A stretch of 64,000 nt of DNA from Girardia tigrina (Eukaryota; Platyhelminthes; Tricladida; Dugesiidae). The stretch lies in assembly GCA_001938485.1 (NCBI GenBank), contig MQRK01254997.1:440-64439 (forward strand). The letters are read 5' to 3'. Position numbers and translations under genes: made by a program. Positions 34,505-45,469 of the stretch are shown piece after piece. Below the pieces are notes generated by a model. The model made no database searches, had not been told where the DNA came from, and saw nothing but the letters and a program-made list of their open reading frames with translations. Every line of letters begins with the position of its first letter. Position 1 is the stretch's first letter.

Positions 34505-34660
34505 GACATGTGAGAAATTTTATACCTACCCCAAAAACGTGGGGAGGATTTCTGAATTACTTCTATTAGTAACTGCTATTTCCTCTTTACTGCTTTTTAG
34601 TAACAATCGATTATTTCTATGCCCCACGTTTTTGGTTAGGTATAAAATTTCTCACATGTC
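34505..34660. mobile_element. 156-bp MITE, TA duplication
   Basis: Inverted ends of about 40 bp start GACATGTGAGAAATTTTATA and finish in CCAAAAACGTGGGG, with one or two mismatches, flanked by TA at both sides (34503-34504, 34661-34662). The middle of about 75 bp has no coding potential. TA duplication suggests mobilisation by a Tc1/mariner transposase, but the ends do not match any full element in this window. Confidence 0.85.
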
Positions 34661-34664
34661 TAGA

Positions 34665-35595
34665 AAAAAATTATTTTCCTCTTTTTAGTCCATATGAAAA
34701 CGTGGTTTTTAAAACTTTTTTATTTATTATTATTTTCTTATTTTTTAGTAGTATTATTATACTACTTAGTATTACTATACTACTTATTATTATAAGTAGT
34801 ATACCAAGATTTAATTTTATAATTTATAAATTTTATATTTTAATTTAGACCATATAAAATTAAAATTAATTAATTTGAATTTATTAGAGCATTTTTGAGA
34901 TGCAGAGATGCTAAAATCTCAAAATGTCAGACAGAAGAAGCCTACATAAAAAATTTCAGAACGATCGGATGAGTGGAAGTGGTCTAAAAAAGCGTGTGAA
35001 AAGTGAAACATCACAAACAAACAGAAAGACAGACAGAACCCAAAGCAAGTTAAGTAAAACGTTGTAAAATTAGATTTATTGTGTTTAGAATATTTTTTAA
35101 AAATACATAATAAAGACTTAGTTTAAATAAAATTTTCAACAAATAGTACGGGTTTAATAATAAATATTTTAAAAATTGTATAAGTTGATTAAATCTTATT
35201 TAAATGAAATAAATTAATTTTATAGGTAAAAAAATTTTATAAAAGCATTCTAAAAATAATAAAAAAGTTTTAATTAAAAAGAAAAGTTCAAAAATATGTT
35301 ATCGAATATAATAAATTATTTTTAAAGTTTTTACACATTCATTGGATTTAATTTAATGGAATAAATTAATTTTATTTGTTATATAATTTTAAAAATGCAT
35401 TTTTAAAAAAAATAAAAATTTGAAGTAGTAAAAATTCAAAAAAAGTTATTGAATATAAAAATTTATTTTTAAAGTTTAAAATGTTTTTTTTACAAATTGA
35501 AAGTAAAATAAAATTTATGAAGTGAGACGAAAATTTAATTAATGACAATTTATTTGAAAATTGCGAGTTGTGAAATTAATAAATTTGTGGTGTTA
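34665..35595. other. A/T-rich stretch, no gene seen
   Basis: 34741-34800 is a TAGTATTA-type inverted cluster. 34885-35040 is more balanced and reads like the tail of an unidentified transposon. Confidence 0.35.
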
Positions 35596-35599
35596 AATT

Positions 35600-35749
35600 A
35601 TGTCTTCTGAATTTGATAATACTGAAACTGGTATAAACGCTACTTACACAGTTGATCCACTTCATTCAAAAACAATACGCAGACGACAAATAAAGATTCA
35701 ATATCGAATCGTCAAAAATGATTCCATAAAGACACAGAAAGATACGTGA
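35600..35749 (+). CDS. Hypothetical 49-codon frame
   Basis: ATG at 35600 opens a frame with balanced codon use and few A/T-runs (MSSEFDNTETGINATYTVDP, KTIRRRQIKIQYRIVKNDS), ending in TGA at 35747-35749. It could be a short first exon or a small protein gene. No similarity recognised and no clear promoter. Confidence 0.25.
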   Translation: MSSEFDNTETGINATYTVDPLHSKTIRRRQIKIQYRIVKNDSIKTQKDT

Positions 35750-36725
35750 ACCTTTTTTTACCTTTGTGTACAAAACAACCCAAACAATATTTTTATCAGT
35801 TTAGAAATATATTTCACAAAAATTATAAATTTTCTTTTTGAAAAATAATGTCAGGAAGAGTTCGCATCCGATTCAGGTTCTTGAAAAATATTTGTGAGTA
35901 TAAAATGACATTATCTTCAAAAAGAGATCAATCGATAGATCGATGTTGTTGATCTTCTTTGGCAGTGCATCGCACGGATCGAACAGTGATTTTTCTTTAT
36001 AAATACATTTGTTAAAAACTGATAAATGATAAAATAATTTCAGAGAATTAATACAGTGATTGAAGACTAATTTTATTTAAATCAACTACGTCAAACCAAA
36101 AAGGATATCTTATAAAGTTTAGGCTAAGTGAAACATATTCCGGATATTTATTCTTATTTTGTTTAAAATATTATAAAAATTTATACTTTTAAAAATGTAT
36201 ACGTTACTTTGTTTATTTGTTTTTTTTGTTGAGACATTTTAAGACTAACGAGAAATATATTTAGAAGAAATAATTTTCCATATAATTCACAAATTATAAT
36301 CATATGAAAAAAGGATAATTATTGAAACCGATTTTCGATTCATATCTTTCGTTTCTATATCTTACTTAATCCTCAACAAAATCAGACAACATTTGTTTCG
36401 GGACTTAAATATTAAATATTATTAAGCGTATGTTTTTATGATTCAAATTTAATTTATTGCTACTTTATGAGTTAAGCATTAATTTATAAACTGTTATTAC
36501 TACATTTTATTATTCATGGTTTTAAATGCTAAATTCATCATTATCTTCAAAACGTTTTAGCATTCTATTCTTCCTTTAAAGACCAACTAGTACGCTTTTC
36601 ATATGTCAAAATGAAGATTTAAGTACTTATAGAACAATAGATGTACCAATGTTGTTAGCTTTCGATGTATAAATTAATTTAAAGAATAATGGCATTATTT
36701 TAATAAAATAATATGAATGTCATGT
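35750..36725. other. A/T-rich stretch, no gene seen
   Basis: No recognised frames or repeat ends. Confidence 0.4.
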
Positions 36726-36729
36726 TAAA

Positions 36730-36875
36730 ATAATTGTGCTCTTGGACTCGGGACACATTAATAGTGATAAATAACACATGAAAACAAACTTAAAGATGTT
36801 GATTATTTATTACAAAAATGTTTTCAACCTTAAGTGACTGAGATATAATTTTTAATTTTTAATGGATTGGTTATA
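36730..36875 (-). pseudogene. PLE GIY-YIG endonuclease scrap
   Basis: On the minus strand the block LKIKNYISVT, then words equivalent to MFSNKSxTPLxLxSxxVYxY, then RVQEH, matches the copies at 21088-21370 and 61200-61400 at DNA level (for example GACTGAGATATAATTTTTAA). It has an internal deletion that removes the GIY-YIG core. Confidence 0.55.
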
Positions 36876-36884
36876 ACCATGAGC

Positions 36885-37085
36885 GTTTGGGATGAAAAAG
36901 GTGTCCAAATCTTCTTTGTACGCCACAGCCTTGACTGTTCCCATGAAAAATTACAATCCAATGACTCCAGTTGATGACAATGTACACCAAACAGTCGCGT
37001 GTTTGGGAAATGCAGACTTGGCAATCAAGAAATATGGATTTTTGGTTCCCAAAAGCAATAGTTCTGCTTGTTTACATATCCATTA
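36885..37085 (-). pseudogene. Tc1/mariner-superfamily transposase scrap
   Basis: The minus frame reads FPKHATVWCTLSSTGVIGL, a stop, FFMGTVKAVAYKEDLDTFFI and PNAHG. This corresponds to the segment VTVWCxxSSxGIIGPYFFxG...Y..ML..F.IP found between the first and second catalytic Asp of one group of Tc1/mariner-like transposases. Neither catalytic residue nor ends remain. Confidence 0.5.
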
Positions 37086-37139
37086 AGGTAAAAATACCAA
37101 GTATTTTAAATAAACATGAATAATATTTTTTGTTTCTGT

Positions 37140-37640
37140 AATATTAATACTGTTTTCAATGATAAAATGACAAAATGAAGGAAACATTTCCAAATGTCCG
37201 TTATCAAAATGTTCTCGCCATAGTGCTAGTTATTTTCTAAATGCTTTTACTTTTTCATACATAGTTAGTAAGTCACCTGTTCCTTGAAGGACAAAGTTAA
37301 GGATGTTAATTCTTTCGAAAATATCGCTAAGGTATACTTGCTACAACCTCTTTTTATGACAGAAAAAATCTTTAAATTTACTGCTGCAATTTCCTTTTCG
37401 GTGAAAAAGATTCGTTGCTATTCTTTAAGTTCTAGAAATCTACTAAGTACTTTTCCACCAGACATCCCTCAAACTTGTGTTTCATATAATAAATTTTCAT
37501 GAGTACTTCCCATTTCATTATAAAGTATTGAAAATATTCTACTATTCAATGGCCTTGTTTTAAAAAAATTAACAACACTGATGACTTCTTGCAATATTTT
37601 ACGTAAATTTAGCTCCAACTTCTTTGAAGCTGTAGTGACA
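37140..37640 (-). pseudogene. hAT transposase fossil (FAM200/SCAND3-like middle region)
   Basis: The minus strand reads ILYNEMGSTHENLLYETQV, GMSGGKVLSRFLELKE, IAAVNLKIFSVIKRGCSKYT, FSKELTSLTLSFKEQVTY and, after a frame change, MYEKVKAFRK and LALWREHFDNGHLEMFP. That is the conserved order of the hAT domain in FAM200/SCAND3-type proteins (WLSRGKVLxRxxEL, LxYLxDIFxxLNxLNLSLQG, VxxFxxKLxLW, LEMFP). Several stops and no terminal repeats. A very old copy just upstream of the host UBR gene. Confidence 0.7.
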
Positions 37641-37644
37641 CAAA

Positions 37645-38041
37645 TTTTTATCAGTATTTATAAATATTAAATATATATACATAAAATCCTATATTTCTTA
37701 TTTATAAATTTATGATGGCAAGTCTAAATTCGAACTACCGATAAACAATACAAAAAATACCAATGTTATTTTAAATTAATTTAAAATAACCGAACTTAAC
37801 AATCATTCCAACAAAACTGAAAGAATATGATAATAATCCTCAATCAATGAACCAGTCTGAAAAAATTATTTTCCTAAAAAAAAATAATTTCCCGTCGTCA
37901 AACTAAAAACAATTTACGATTCTCTAATTTTCCAATACTTAATTATTTGAATATCGAAATTACTAATTTGTTTAAATATTGTACATAAATAAATACATTT
38001 TTTTGGAATTGGATTGTTTCGATTATAATTTATTTGTATTT
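37645..38041. other. Upstream region of the UBR gene
   Basis: A/T-rich with no recognised repeat. It should contain the 5' untranslated region and promoter, but no individual element stands out. Confidence 0.4.
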
Positions 38042-38788
38042 ATGGATTCTGAAAATTCACTGAAAACGATTCTCAAATCGGATTTTCTCGACAAATTGTT
38101 TTCGAAATTGATTTGCGATAAATCTCAATTGTTATTGAAACCGTCATCGAATCCGATTTCCGAAAAGGATTATAATTCATGTGAACGGTATTTCAAGGCG
38201 AGTTTCGAGCCCACGATTCTCATCTCCTCTGACGACAATTTGATGGCGAGTTGTTCATCGAAATCGATTTGCGGAAGGATATTTAAATCGCGAGAACCTG
38301 TTTATATTTGCCGCGAGACGTGCGTGTTCTGTCGAGTGTGTTTCGGGAAGAGCGAGCACACGAGACACAGTTACGAGATGCATTTATCTTCCGGTGGAGG
38401 CTATTGCGATTGCGGAGATGAAGAAGCTTGGAAATCGTTGCCTCGTTGCAGCCTCCACGGCGGAGCTATTGAATTATCACCTAAATTATCTACTGAATTT
38501 TTCGAAACAATGGATGAAGTTACTCATTGCCTTTCAAACATTTCAGACGATGTGAAAATTAACCTTCTTAAACTGGCAATCTTAATCTTTCGAAATTTCA
38601 AAAAGTTTGTAATGCGACCATTTTGTATAGCAAATCCTGACAGAAGAGAAGAAGAATTAAACAAGGAATTGAAATTTGTTAAGAAGCATGTTGATAAAAA
38701 TAAGATCGATGAACTTGGTGTTGTCTTGTATAACAATGAGTCCAACGCGATAGAAGAGATCACCAAAGCAGCAATAGCTTGTCTATGA
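38042..38788 (+). CDS. N-terminal exon of a UBR1/UBR2-type E3 ubiquitin ligase (N-recognin)
   Basis: The frame has 248 codons from MDSENSLKTILKSDF. An upstream in-frame Met (37979) would add 21 hydrophobic, A/T-coded residues, so I prefer 38042. Residues 77-140 form a UBR box: CGRIFKSREPVYIC, C94/C97/C100, H106 and H109, SSGGGYCDCGDEEAW, C136 and H139. UBR boxes bind basic N-terminal residues of substrates through zinc-held loops and acidic residues. Compared with UBR1, five residues between YIC and TCVFC (usually CAxDP) are absent. Residues 225-248 (LGVVLYNNESNAIEEITKAA) resemble the start of the ClpS-like domain that binds bulky hydrophobic N-termini. UBR1 proteins are about 1750-1950 residues long, so this is only the first part. 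The stop at 38786 probably marks read-through into an intron (GT at 38781) rather than a true end. Confidence 0.8.
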   Translation: MDSENSLKTILKSDFLDKLFSKLICDKSQLLLKPSSNPISEKDYNSCERYFKASFEPTILISSDDNLMASCSSKSICGRIFKSREPVYICRETCVFCRVCFGKSEHTRHSYEMHLSSGGGYCDCGDEEAWKSLPRCSLHGGAIELSPKLSTEFFETMDEVTHCLSNISDDVKINLLKLAILIFRNFKKFVMRPFCIANPDRREEELNKELKFVKKHVDKNKIDELGVVLYNNESNAIEEITKAAIACL

Positions 38789-38884
38789 ATAAAACATTGA
38801 ATAAATATCATGTATGGTGCAATCTAAATAAACAAGAATATAAAAACATAATTCAGTTTAATTACTTACAAAATAATTTTTTTA

Positions 38885-40130
38885 TTAGGGTGAACCAAAA
38901 GTCTTTTCGTATTTTCTACGTCTTTTTGCTCAATTGTTTCTTAAGCAAACAAAGATATTTTATATACATGTGATATATGTTTTTAAAGCTCTTGAACTGC
39001 TCTATCAGAATATATATTAGAACTTCTAATTAGTCGTTAATATAATTTTTATGGTCGTTTAGAAAAATCATGGAAAATTTTGAAATTCGTGTTCATTTAC
39101 GCCATTACTGGAAACAGGGCTTAAACGCAACTGTAGCAACAAAGAAGATATGCAAAGTTAAAGGCGATAATGTGGTCTCAAATCGTACTGCACAAAATTC
39201 ATTCAAAAGGTTCAACGAAGGCGACATTGACCTCGGAGACAATGCACGTTCAGGCCGACCTATCACCGTAGATTCCGGAGCAATTCGTGAAGCCGTCGAA
39301 AAAAATCCGTCAATAAGTACTGGCAGATTGTCGGCCGCACTCGATATTCCTCAAACATCCATTATAATACACCTTCACGGTTTTGGCAAGGTCAATAGAC
39401 GATGTCGAGAAGTGCCTCGTGAATTGAAACAAAATCAAGCCGAAAAGCGTTTCGAAACTTGTCAAAAATTCGAATTGTAACTTGCGTTGAAAAGTGAGTT
39501 TACTTCAGTAATCCAGACCAACAAAATCAATGATTGGACCCCGAACAAATGGCGAAACCGATAGCGAAACGAGATCGTTTTTTAAGGAAGGTACTTTTAT
39601 GTATTTGGTGGAATTTCGAAGGCGTGATTCACTTCGAGCTGGTTCCAAATGGTCGTACCATCGACGCTGACCTTTACTGCACCCAACTTGATCGAATGTA
39701 TGTGGCACTTGGCCAGAAATACCCCGCTTTGATCAATCGAAAGCGAGTTCTTCTACAACAGGACAATGCAAAACCGCACACCGCCAAACAAACAAAGGAA
39801 AAAATCAAAAGTTTCGACGTCTTTGAACTTCTTCCACACCCAACGTATAGTCAGGATTTTGCGCCATTCGACTATCACCTTTTTCGCTCTATTGACACAT
39901 TCTTCGTGGTCGCAGCTTCAATAATCTGGCCGAGGTCGAAAAGGGGTGTCACCAGTTCTTCGCTTCTAAGAACAAGGATTGGTACCGCTGCGGGATCGCA
40001 CAACTTGTCCATAGATGGGTTTAAGCTATAGATTCAAATGGCCTATACTTTGAAACTTAAATGCTTTTAGTTGTTGTAAAATTATGTTTAAATTTTTAAT
40101 AAAAATACGAAGACTTTTGGTTCACCTTAA
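38885..40130 (+). mobile_element. Mariner element, 1246 bp, complete ends
   Basis: Inverted ends start TTAGGGTGAACCAAAAGTC (left) and TTAAGGTGAACCAAAAGTC (right), flanked by TA (38883-38884, 40131-40132). Length and structure are those of a full mariner. It lies 96 bp downstream of the UBR exon's stop, probably inside an intron of that gene, in the same orientation. The transposase is broken. Confidence 0.93.
39070..40031 (+). pseudogene. Mariner transposase, inactivated
   Basis: From ATG at 39070 the first frame gives the DNA-binding part: MENFEIRVHLRHYWKQGLNA, RTAQNSFKRFNEGDIDLGDN, ARSGRPI (with a well-preserved helix-turn-helix), then a frame change after FETCQKFEL. The conserved TCDEKW box reads TCVEK and stop, so the first catalytic Asp is replaced by Val. 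The second frame (39534-40031) has WWNFEGVIHFELVPNGRTID, QQDNAKPHTAKQTKEK with the second Asp and YSQDFAPFDYHLFRS with the third. The C-terminus is in a shifted frame. DD34D spacing is kept. The enzyme cannot be active. Confidence 0.85.
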
Positions 40131-40134
40131 TATC

Positions 40135-40795
40135 AAGCCAATCCAATTGAAAAGTAAGTCGTCATTTTAAATAATAATCTTTTTAATTCATTTAAAATAA
40201 TAAATTTTTTAAATTTTAAAATTTCAAGATTATTTAATCAATTACCATAATGGTACTGACTGAATAATTTTATAATGCTATAATGAAAAGATAATTATTT
40301 ATATTTATACCGAAATTTAAGGAAATTAATAACTATGCATTGAAAATAGAGAAGAATCATGGGAGATCCTTGTATTATCTTTGATAACTTATAACGTTTT
40401 TGACTTTTAGAAAATCGATAATGTTTTCAAACAATTCTAAATTTTAATATATAATTGAATAATAAATGAATAATAAATAAAATGAATAGTGAATGAATAG
40501 AAAAACTCATCTTCAAAAAGAATGCGCGTCTCTTTTTATCTTTCTTTTAAGTGAATAATAAAAAAATATGAATATAACAGAGGCGGTAAATAAGTGATCG
40601 GGAAACATTATTTAATTGTTTCGAAAAATATTAATTAAATTTAATGGTTTCTAAATTGAATTTTAATGAAAAGATTCAAGTAATATTTATTATTGATACT
40701 TTGGAATAAAAAAAACATAATTGAAAGAAATTAATCCATAAAACCATTTGTAATGTTTGAATATATGTTTATTTACACTTAAATCTCATCCATGT
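40135..40795. other. A/T-rich stretch, no gene seen
   Basis: No UBR-like exon recognised here. Confidence 0.4.
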
Positions 40796-40799
40796 ATCT

Positions 40800-41785
40800 A
40801 TTGGGTTGTTCGGAATGTAATTTCAATTTTTTTGGTAAAAATGAAAGAGATTATGGTATTATGAATAAATATTTTATTAAATTATTTATTGGCTATTCTA
40901 ATCCAACACCTTTTGTCATCCTTATGGTAGTAGCATGATTTCATGCTCATGAAATATTTGGTCTTTGCTGGCAAAAAAGGTATCCAGGCGATTTTTGACG
41001 TCTTCATTTAAAGCAAAGGTTTTACAGTCCAAAATATTTTGCAGTGACCGGAACAAATAATAATCCAAAGACGCAAGATCTGGAGAATATGGTGGGTATG
41101 ACAGTGTATCCCATTCAAGCTGTAAAAGCTTTTGGCGAGTGACCGAACTTGTTCGAAGTCTCACATTATGTTGATGGAACACTACACCTTTTCTGTTGAT
41201 TAATTCTTTCCTTTTCTGTTGAAGTGCATCATTCAATTTGTCCAGCTGATGTCAGTAGACTTCCGAATTAATTGTTGTGTTATTTCGTAAAAGCTAAAAG
41301 AAACGAATCCTTAAATCCAACCAAACAGACAGCATTACCTTTTTTTGATGAATATTGGCTTTCGAAATGCTTTGACCCGGTTCCACTTTTCTGCTCCATG
41401 ATCTCTTGCTTTTGAGATTGTTATATACAACACAATTATTGTCCCCAGTAATGATGTGTTTCCAAAATGGATCATTTTTGTTACGTTTGAGAAGCGAATC
41501 AAAGACGTTAACGCTGCGACATAAATTTCTCTCCATGAGGACATGGGCAATTTATATATCGAGCTTCGTGGTTAAACCTAGCCTTTTTAGATGGTCATAA
41601 ACAGTTAATTTCGATAAATTTAACCTCTCAGCGATCTGACGTGTTGTTAATCGCCGCTTTGCATCAACTTTATTGTGCCTTTATCAGCTTTAATTGACCT
41701 TCCGGAATGTGGTGCATCTTAGCTTCAAAATTGCTAGATCGAAATTTTGCAAACCAGTTAAACGACGGTACTTTTTAAAAAATTA
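40800..41785 (-). pseudogene. Mariner element, 5'-truncated
   Basis: The 3' terminal repeat starts TTGGGTTGTTCGGAATGTAA near 40800. On the minus strand from about 41780 one reads SFNWFAKFRSSNFEAK, SKKARFNHEARY in broken frames, then an open frame at 41536 (MERNLCRSVNVFDSLLKRNK, WKHIITGDNNCVVYN with the first Asp) and another at 41236 (INRKGVVFHQHNVRLRTSSV, then YPPYSPDLASLDYYLFRSLQ). The second catalytic Asp (HDNARPH) reads HQHNVRL, so it is His, while the third Asp is present. The N-terminal 40 or so residues and the 5' end are missing. Mellifera/capitata-like by eye. Confidence 0.85.
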
Positions 41786-41789
41786 AAAA

Positions 41790-43125
41790 ATAAAATTAAA
41801 GCAGAAGAATTGAAATTAAAAATTAGCATCCAACTCCAATTATTATATTTATTGGCTTATTTCTAGGGGAGACGAAATTTTACAATTCATCTCCCGATTT
41901 AACGCTCCATAATAATTAAACGCTTACTGCATAATTTGTACGAACGGTACAATACATATTTAGTGATCCTATAAATGTATTATATATATCCTATAAGCTA
42001 TTCAAATGTTGATCCGTATATATTCGAAGACGCGATCAGAAAATTATCGTCCCTATCAATCTATCCGTGAATATCCAATTCCCGATTTCAGTTTTATCGA
42101 AAACAAACAAAAAGAAAAATGACAAAAATAAAAGAATCCATTTACTTTATACGCTCTAGTTATTATTATTCTACCTCTCTTTCTTCCGAGTGATCATTAT
42201 TGTTCTTGATTATTTTTAGTGTTTATATTTGTTATTTTGAGGAATATTTTTGAATTATGTTTATTGTATGTTGTTTGGTATGTTGTTTTAGGATTGTGTT
42301 TCTCCCACCCAGATGGAAGATTGATATCTTAAATATTTTAAAACGTCGGGTTGTTTAATCAATTATTTAAATTTAAGCAACCAATTGTAAAATTAAATTA
42401 ATATTTCATAAATAATATTTTAATAATAATTTTCTTAAAATAAATAAAATTTATTTTTAATTTAAAGTATACATTATTTTTTGTAATTATTAAACTGTAA
42501 TTTAAATTTGTTTGAATAATAGGACGTTAAAGAATATTATTAAAGATTATAAATCAAGAAAGATGACGAGCTACGCAAGCTTTACGGAGAATTATTCTAG
42601 TGGCAATTCAAATTGTGATGCAAATAAATGTAATGAAAACTCAATTAACGTTCTTTATAGTTATTAAGTTAAATAAATATTAAGTTAAATAAATATAAAA
42701 TATTTATTTTCTTTAATTATTATATATCGAAGTAGACCATTTAAAGTTTCTTTGAAATTGGCGAAATACTTTGGATATTCGCTATCTTCGTAACGTATTT
42801 TTTTTAATAATTTGACTTAAAAAAAGTCTTAAAAATAAAGTAATATATAAATTAGTTTTATGATGTTCATGTTAAGCCTTTATTTGAATTTTCACGAACA
42901 TTGTGGCTGATCTACCCTTACATATTGCCTTTTTATACTTAATACTTTTGATTATAATTTTTAAATTTCTTTGATTGGAAAATATAGTTAAATCTCCAGG
43001 TTTCACTTCAGGATTCATAATATCAACAAGTAGAATTTATTTAATATGTACAATCTTTTAAGAATACTTAAACAAATTAATAATCACAACTTTCCCCTCT
43101 TTTATAATTCGTTATTCACTTTCTT
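41790..43125. other. A/T-rich stretch, no confident gene
   Basis: A 34-codon frame at about 42562 (MTSYASFTENYSSGNSNCDA) has balanced codons and might be a small exon, but nothing identifies it. The segment next to 43125 should include the 3' end of the gypsy fossil. Confidence 0.3.
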
Positions 43126-43128
43126 AAT

Positions 43129-45430
43129 TCACTCAATTCTTCGACGAATTATGTTTCCATCTTTCAGAATCTGTAGTTTCAATTGGTGTTGCGATATATG
43201 TTTTAAAATTTGGTATGATCCATCGAATGGGAAAATGTCTTTTCTCAGTTTTGTAGGATCTTGTTTTACAAATACTTTCTGACCATCCTCGAAATGTCGA
43301 TTTGTTATCTTCTCTCTCTCCCAATTTTCCATTTGTCTTGCCGCTTTCTCTAAATTTTCTCTTACCTTCATCTTGATCACGTTGCTCTCTTCCGTTTTAG
43401 CTATTCCTGCTGCTGCACGTAAGTTTATTTTTCTACCAAACACAACTTCGAAGGGCAAATATCCGGTCGTACTCTGAACTGTTGTATCTAGACAGAATTC
43501 TATCTTCGGAACAATTTGCCACCATGATCGTTTGTCTGTGTCTCCTCTGCTTGTTACTATCATGTTTCTCACTGTTTGAATAGTTCTTTATGATACCCCG
43601 TTTAATTGATGTTGGAATGGGCTACTACATCTTTTTTCGATTCCAATTTTCCTGCAAATATCTTAAAATTATACTTCTTTGTCTCTTTGATACCTACATG
43701 ACATAAATCTATGTGTATTTTCCTAATGAAATCTCTTCTAATTTGCTTTGGATCCAATGGTAACACACAATTTCCTTCTTGCCTACCCTATAATCCATTT
43801 TGATAAACTAATTGGTCCTTTAGTTGTAATAACTCCTTGGTGGTTTCATTCTTTTTACCTTCTGCCGTCTCCTGTATTTGTTTCAACTGGTTCAACTCTG
43901 AGCACTTTTCTTGTTCGTCTTTTATCCATTGAATTGTAGACTGAATCACCACAGTATTGATGTGTTTCACCCTTGCTTTTTTTCATTTTGGTTCTTCGTG
44001 TTTTGTTTCCGATTGTGCACAAATGTCGTCGTATAGCCGTGATAATCCATCTGCATTTCCATGTTCGTCACCTTTTCTATACTTCAAATCAAAGTCAAAT
44101 TCCACCATGTTTGCTAACCATGTCTGGAATTGAGGAGTTATTGGTTTGGAAGTACTCTTCATATACACCAGTGCTTTATGATCAGTTCTTGCTGTAAATC
44201 GCTTACCATATAAATATTGCTTGAAATGTAACATGAACTCTTGTAAAGCTAATAAATCCTTTCTTGTCACACAGTACCCTTTTTCATGTGTGGTTAAAGT
44301 CCTCGATACATACGCAATTACTACTTCTTTCTCTTCTGGTATCTGACTTAGAACTGCTCCTATCGATCCGAATGATGCATCTGTGTCTAAAATGAAATTA
44401 TTATTCTGTTTCACAAATGCTAATATTGGTGCACCACATAGCTTTTGCTTCAATTCGTTAAAACTTCTGTCGCACTCGTCTGACCAAAATATTTCTTTAC
44501 ATTTTCCCCTACATGCACTTTGCAAAGGTGCTACTAATTCGGTGTAATTCTTGATAAATCGTTGATATTAGTTACACAGACCTAAAAATGCTCGTAAATT
44601 TCGAGTACATTTTGGAATCGGAAAATTTTGAATTTCTGCCAATTTATTTGTTGAGATACCTTCTTTGTTAATTGTATGTCCCAGAAATACCAGCTCCACC
44701 ACTCCGAATTCGCATTTCCCTGGATTGACTTCTAAACCTGCTTTTTTCAGTCTATTCAGTACTTCTTCTAATAGTCTCATATGATCCTTCATTGATTTTG
44801 AGTAAATTAAGACATCATCTAGGTATAATACTACTCCAGAGAATAGTAAATCTTCAAATAATGAATTCATTATTCTCTGAAACGTTCCGGGTGCTGTTGA
44901 AAGTCCAAATGGTACACGGTTAAAACAATACTGATGTGTTCTTGTGCAAAACGCAGTATTTTCTTGAGAACTTTCATCCAATGCTACTTGATGGTATGCT
45001 TTGCCTAAATCTATACAGTAATAAATTCTGGAGCCACCCAGAGCATCCATTAACATTTGACTGTCTGGCATTGGAAAGGATACATTCTTTGATACATCAT
45101 TCAATTTTCTGAAATCTAAACAAATTCAAATACCTCCATCTTTCTTTGGCGTAATGAAAAACGGGGAGTTATATTCACTTTTACATTTCCGAATTATTCC
45201 TGCCTTTTTTAATCCTTTCCAAAATCCTTCGATTTGACTTCTAAATGAATCGATTGCCTTCTTGGATTCAGAAAAATCTGTTTACCTTCTGTTTCAATTT
45301 TATGGACCACAATATCCGTAAATCCCAAATCGTATTCATGTTTCATGAAAACATCATCATATCGTTTCACGAGGTCTTCCAGTCGTTTGCTTTGCTCTTG
45401 CAGTTTCATATCTTTCTCCACTATCACATC
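43129..45430 (-). mobile_element. Ty3/gypsy retrotransposon pol fossil
   Basis: Read on the minus strand, the order from right to left is a protease/reverse-transcriptase junction, the reverse transcriptase (around 45.1-44.6 kb, with FCTRTHQYCFNRVPFGLSTA and the catalytic VVLYLDDVLIYS), RNase H (around 44.5-44.0 kb, with LDTDASFGSIGAVLSQ and ARTDHKALVYM) and integrase pieces including its C-terminal part (around 43.6-43.1 kb, with YLPFEVVFGRKINLRAA). PR-RT-RH-IN is the Ty3/gypsy order. The copy is broken by several changes, and gag and both LTRs are not recognised, so it is old and incomplete. Confidence 0.9.
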
Positions 45431-45469
45431 TGACTTCTTGGTAGTTTTTTCAAGTTTGATTCCGAATTT

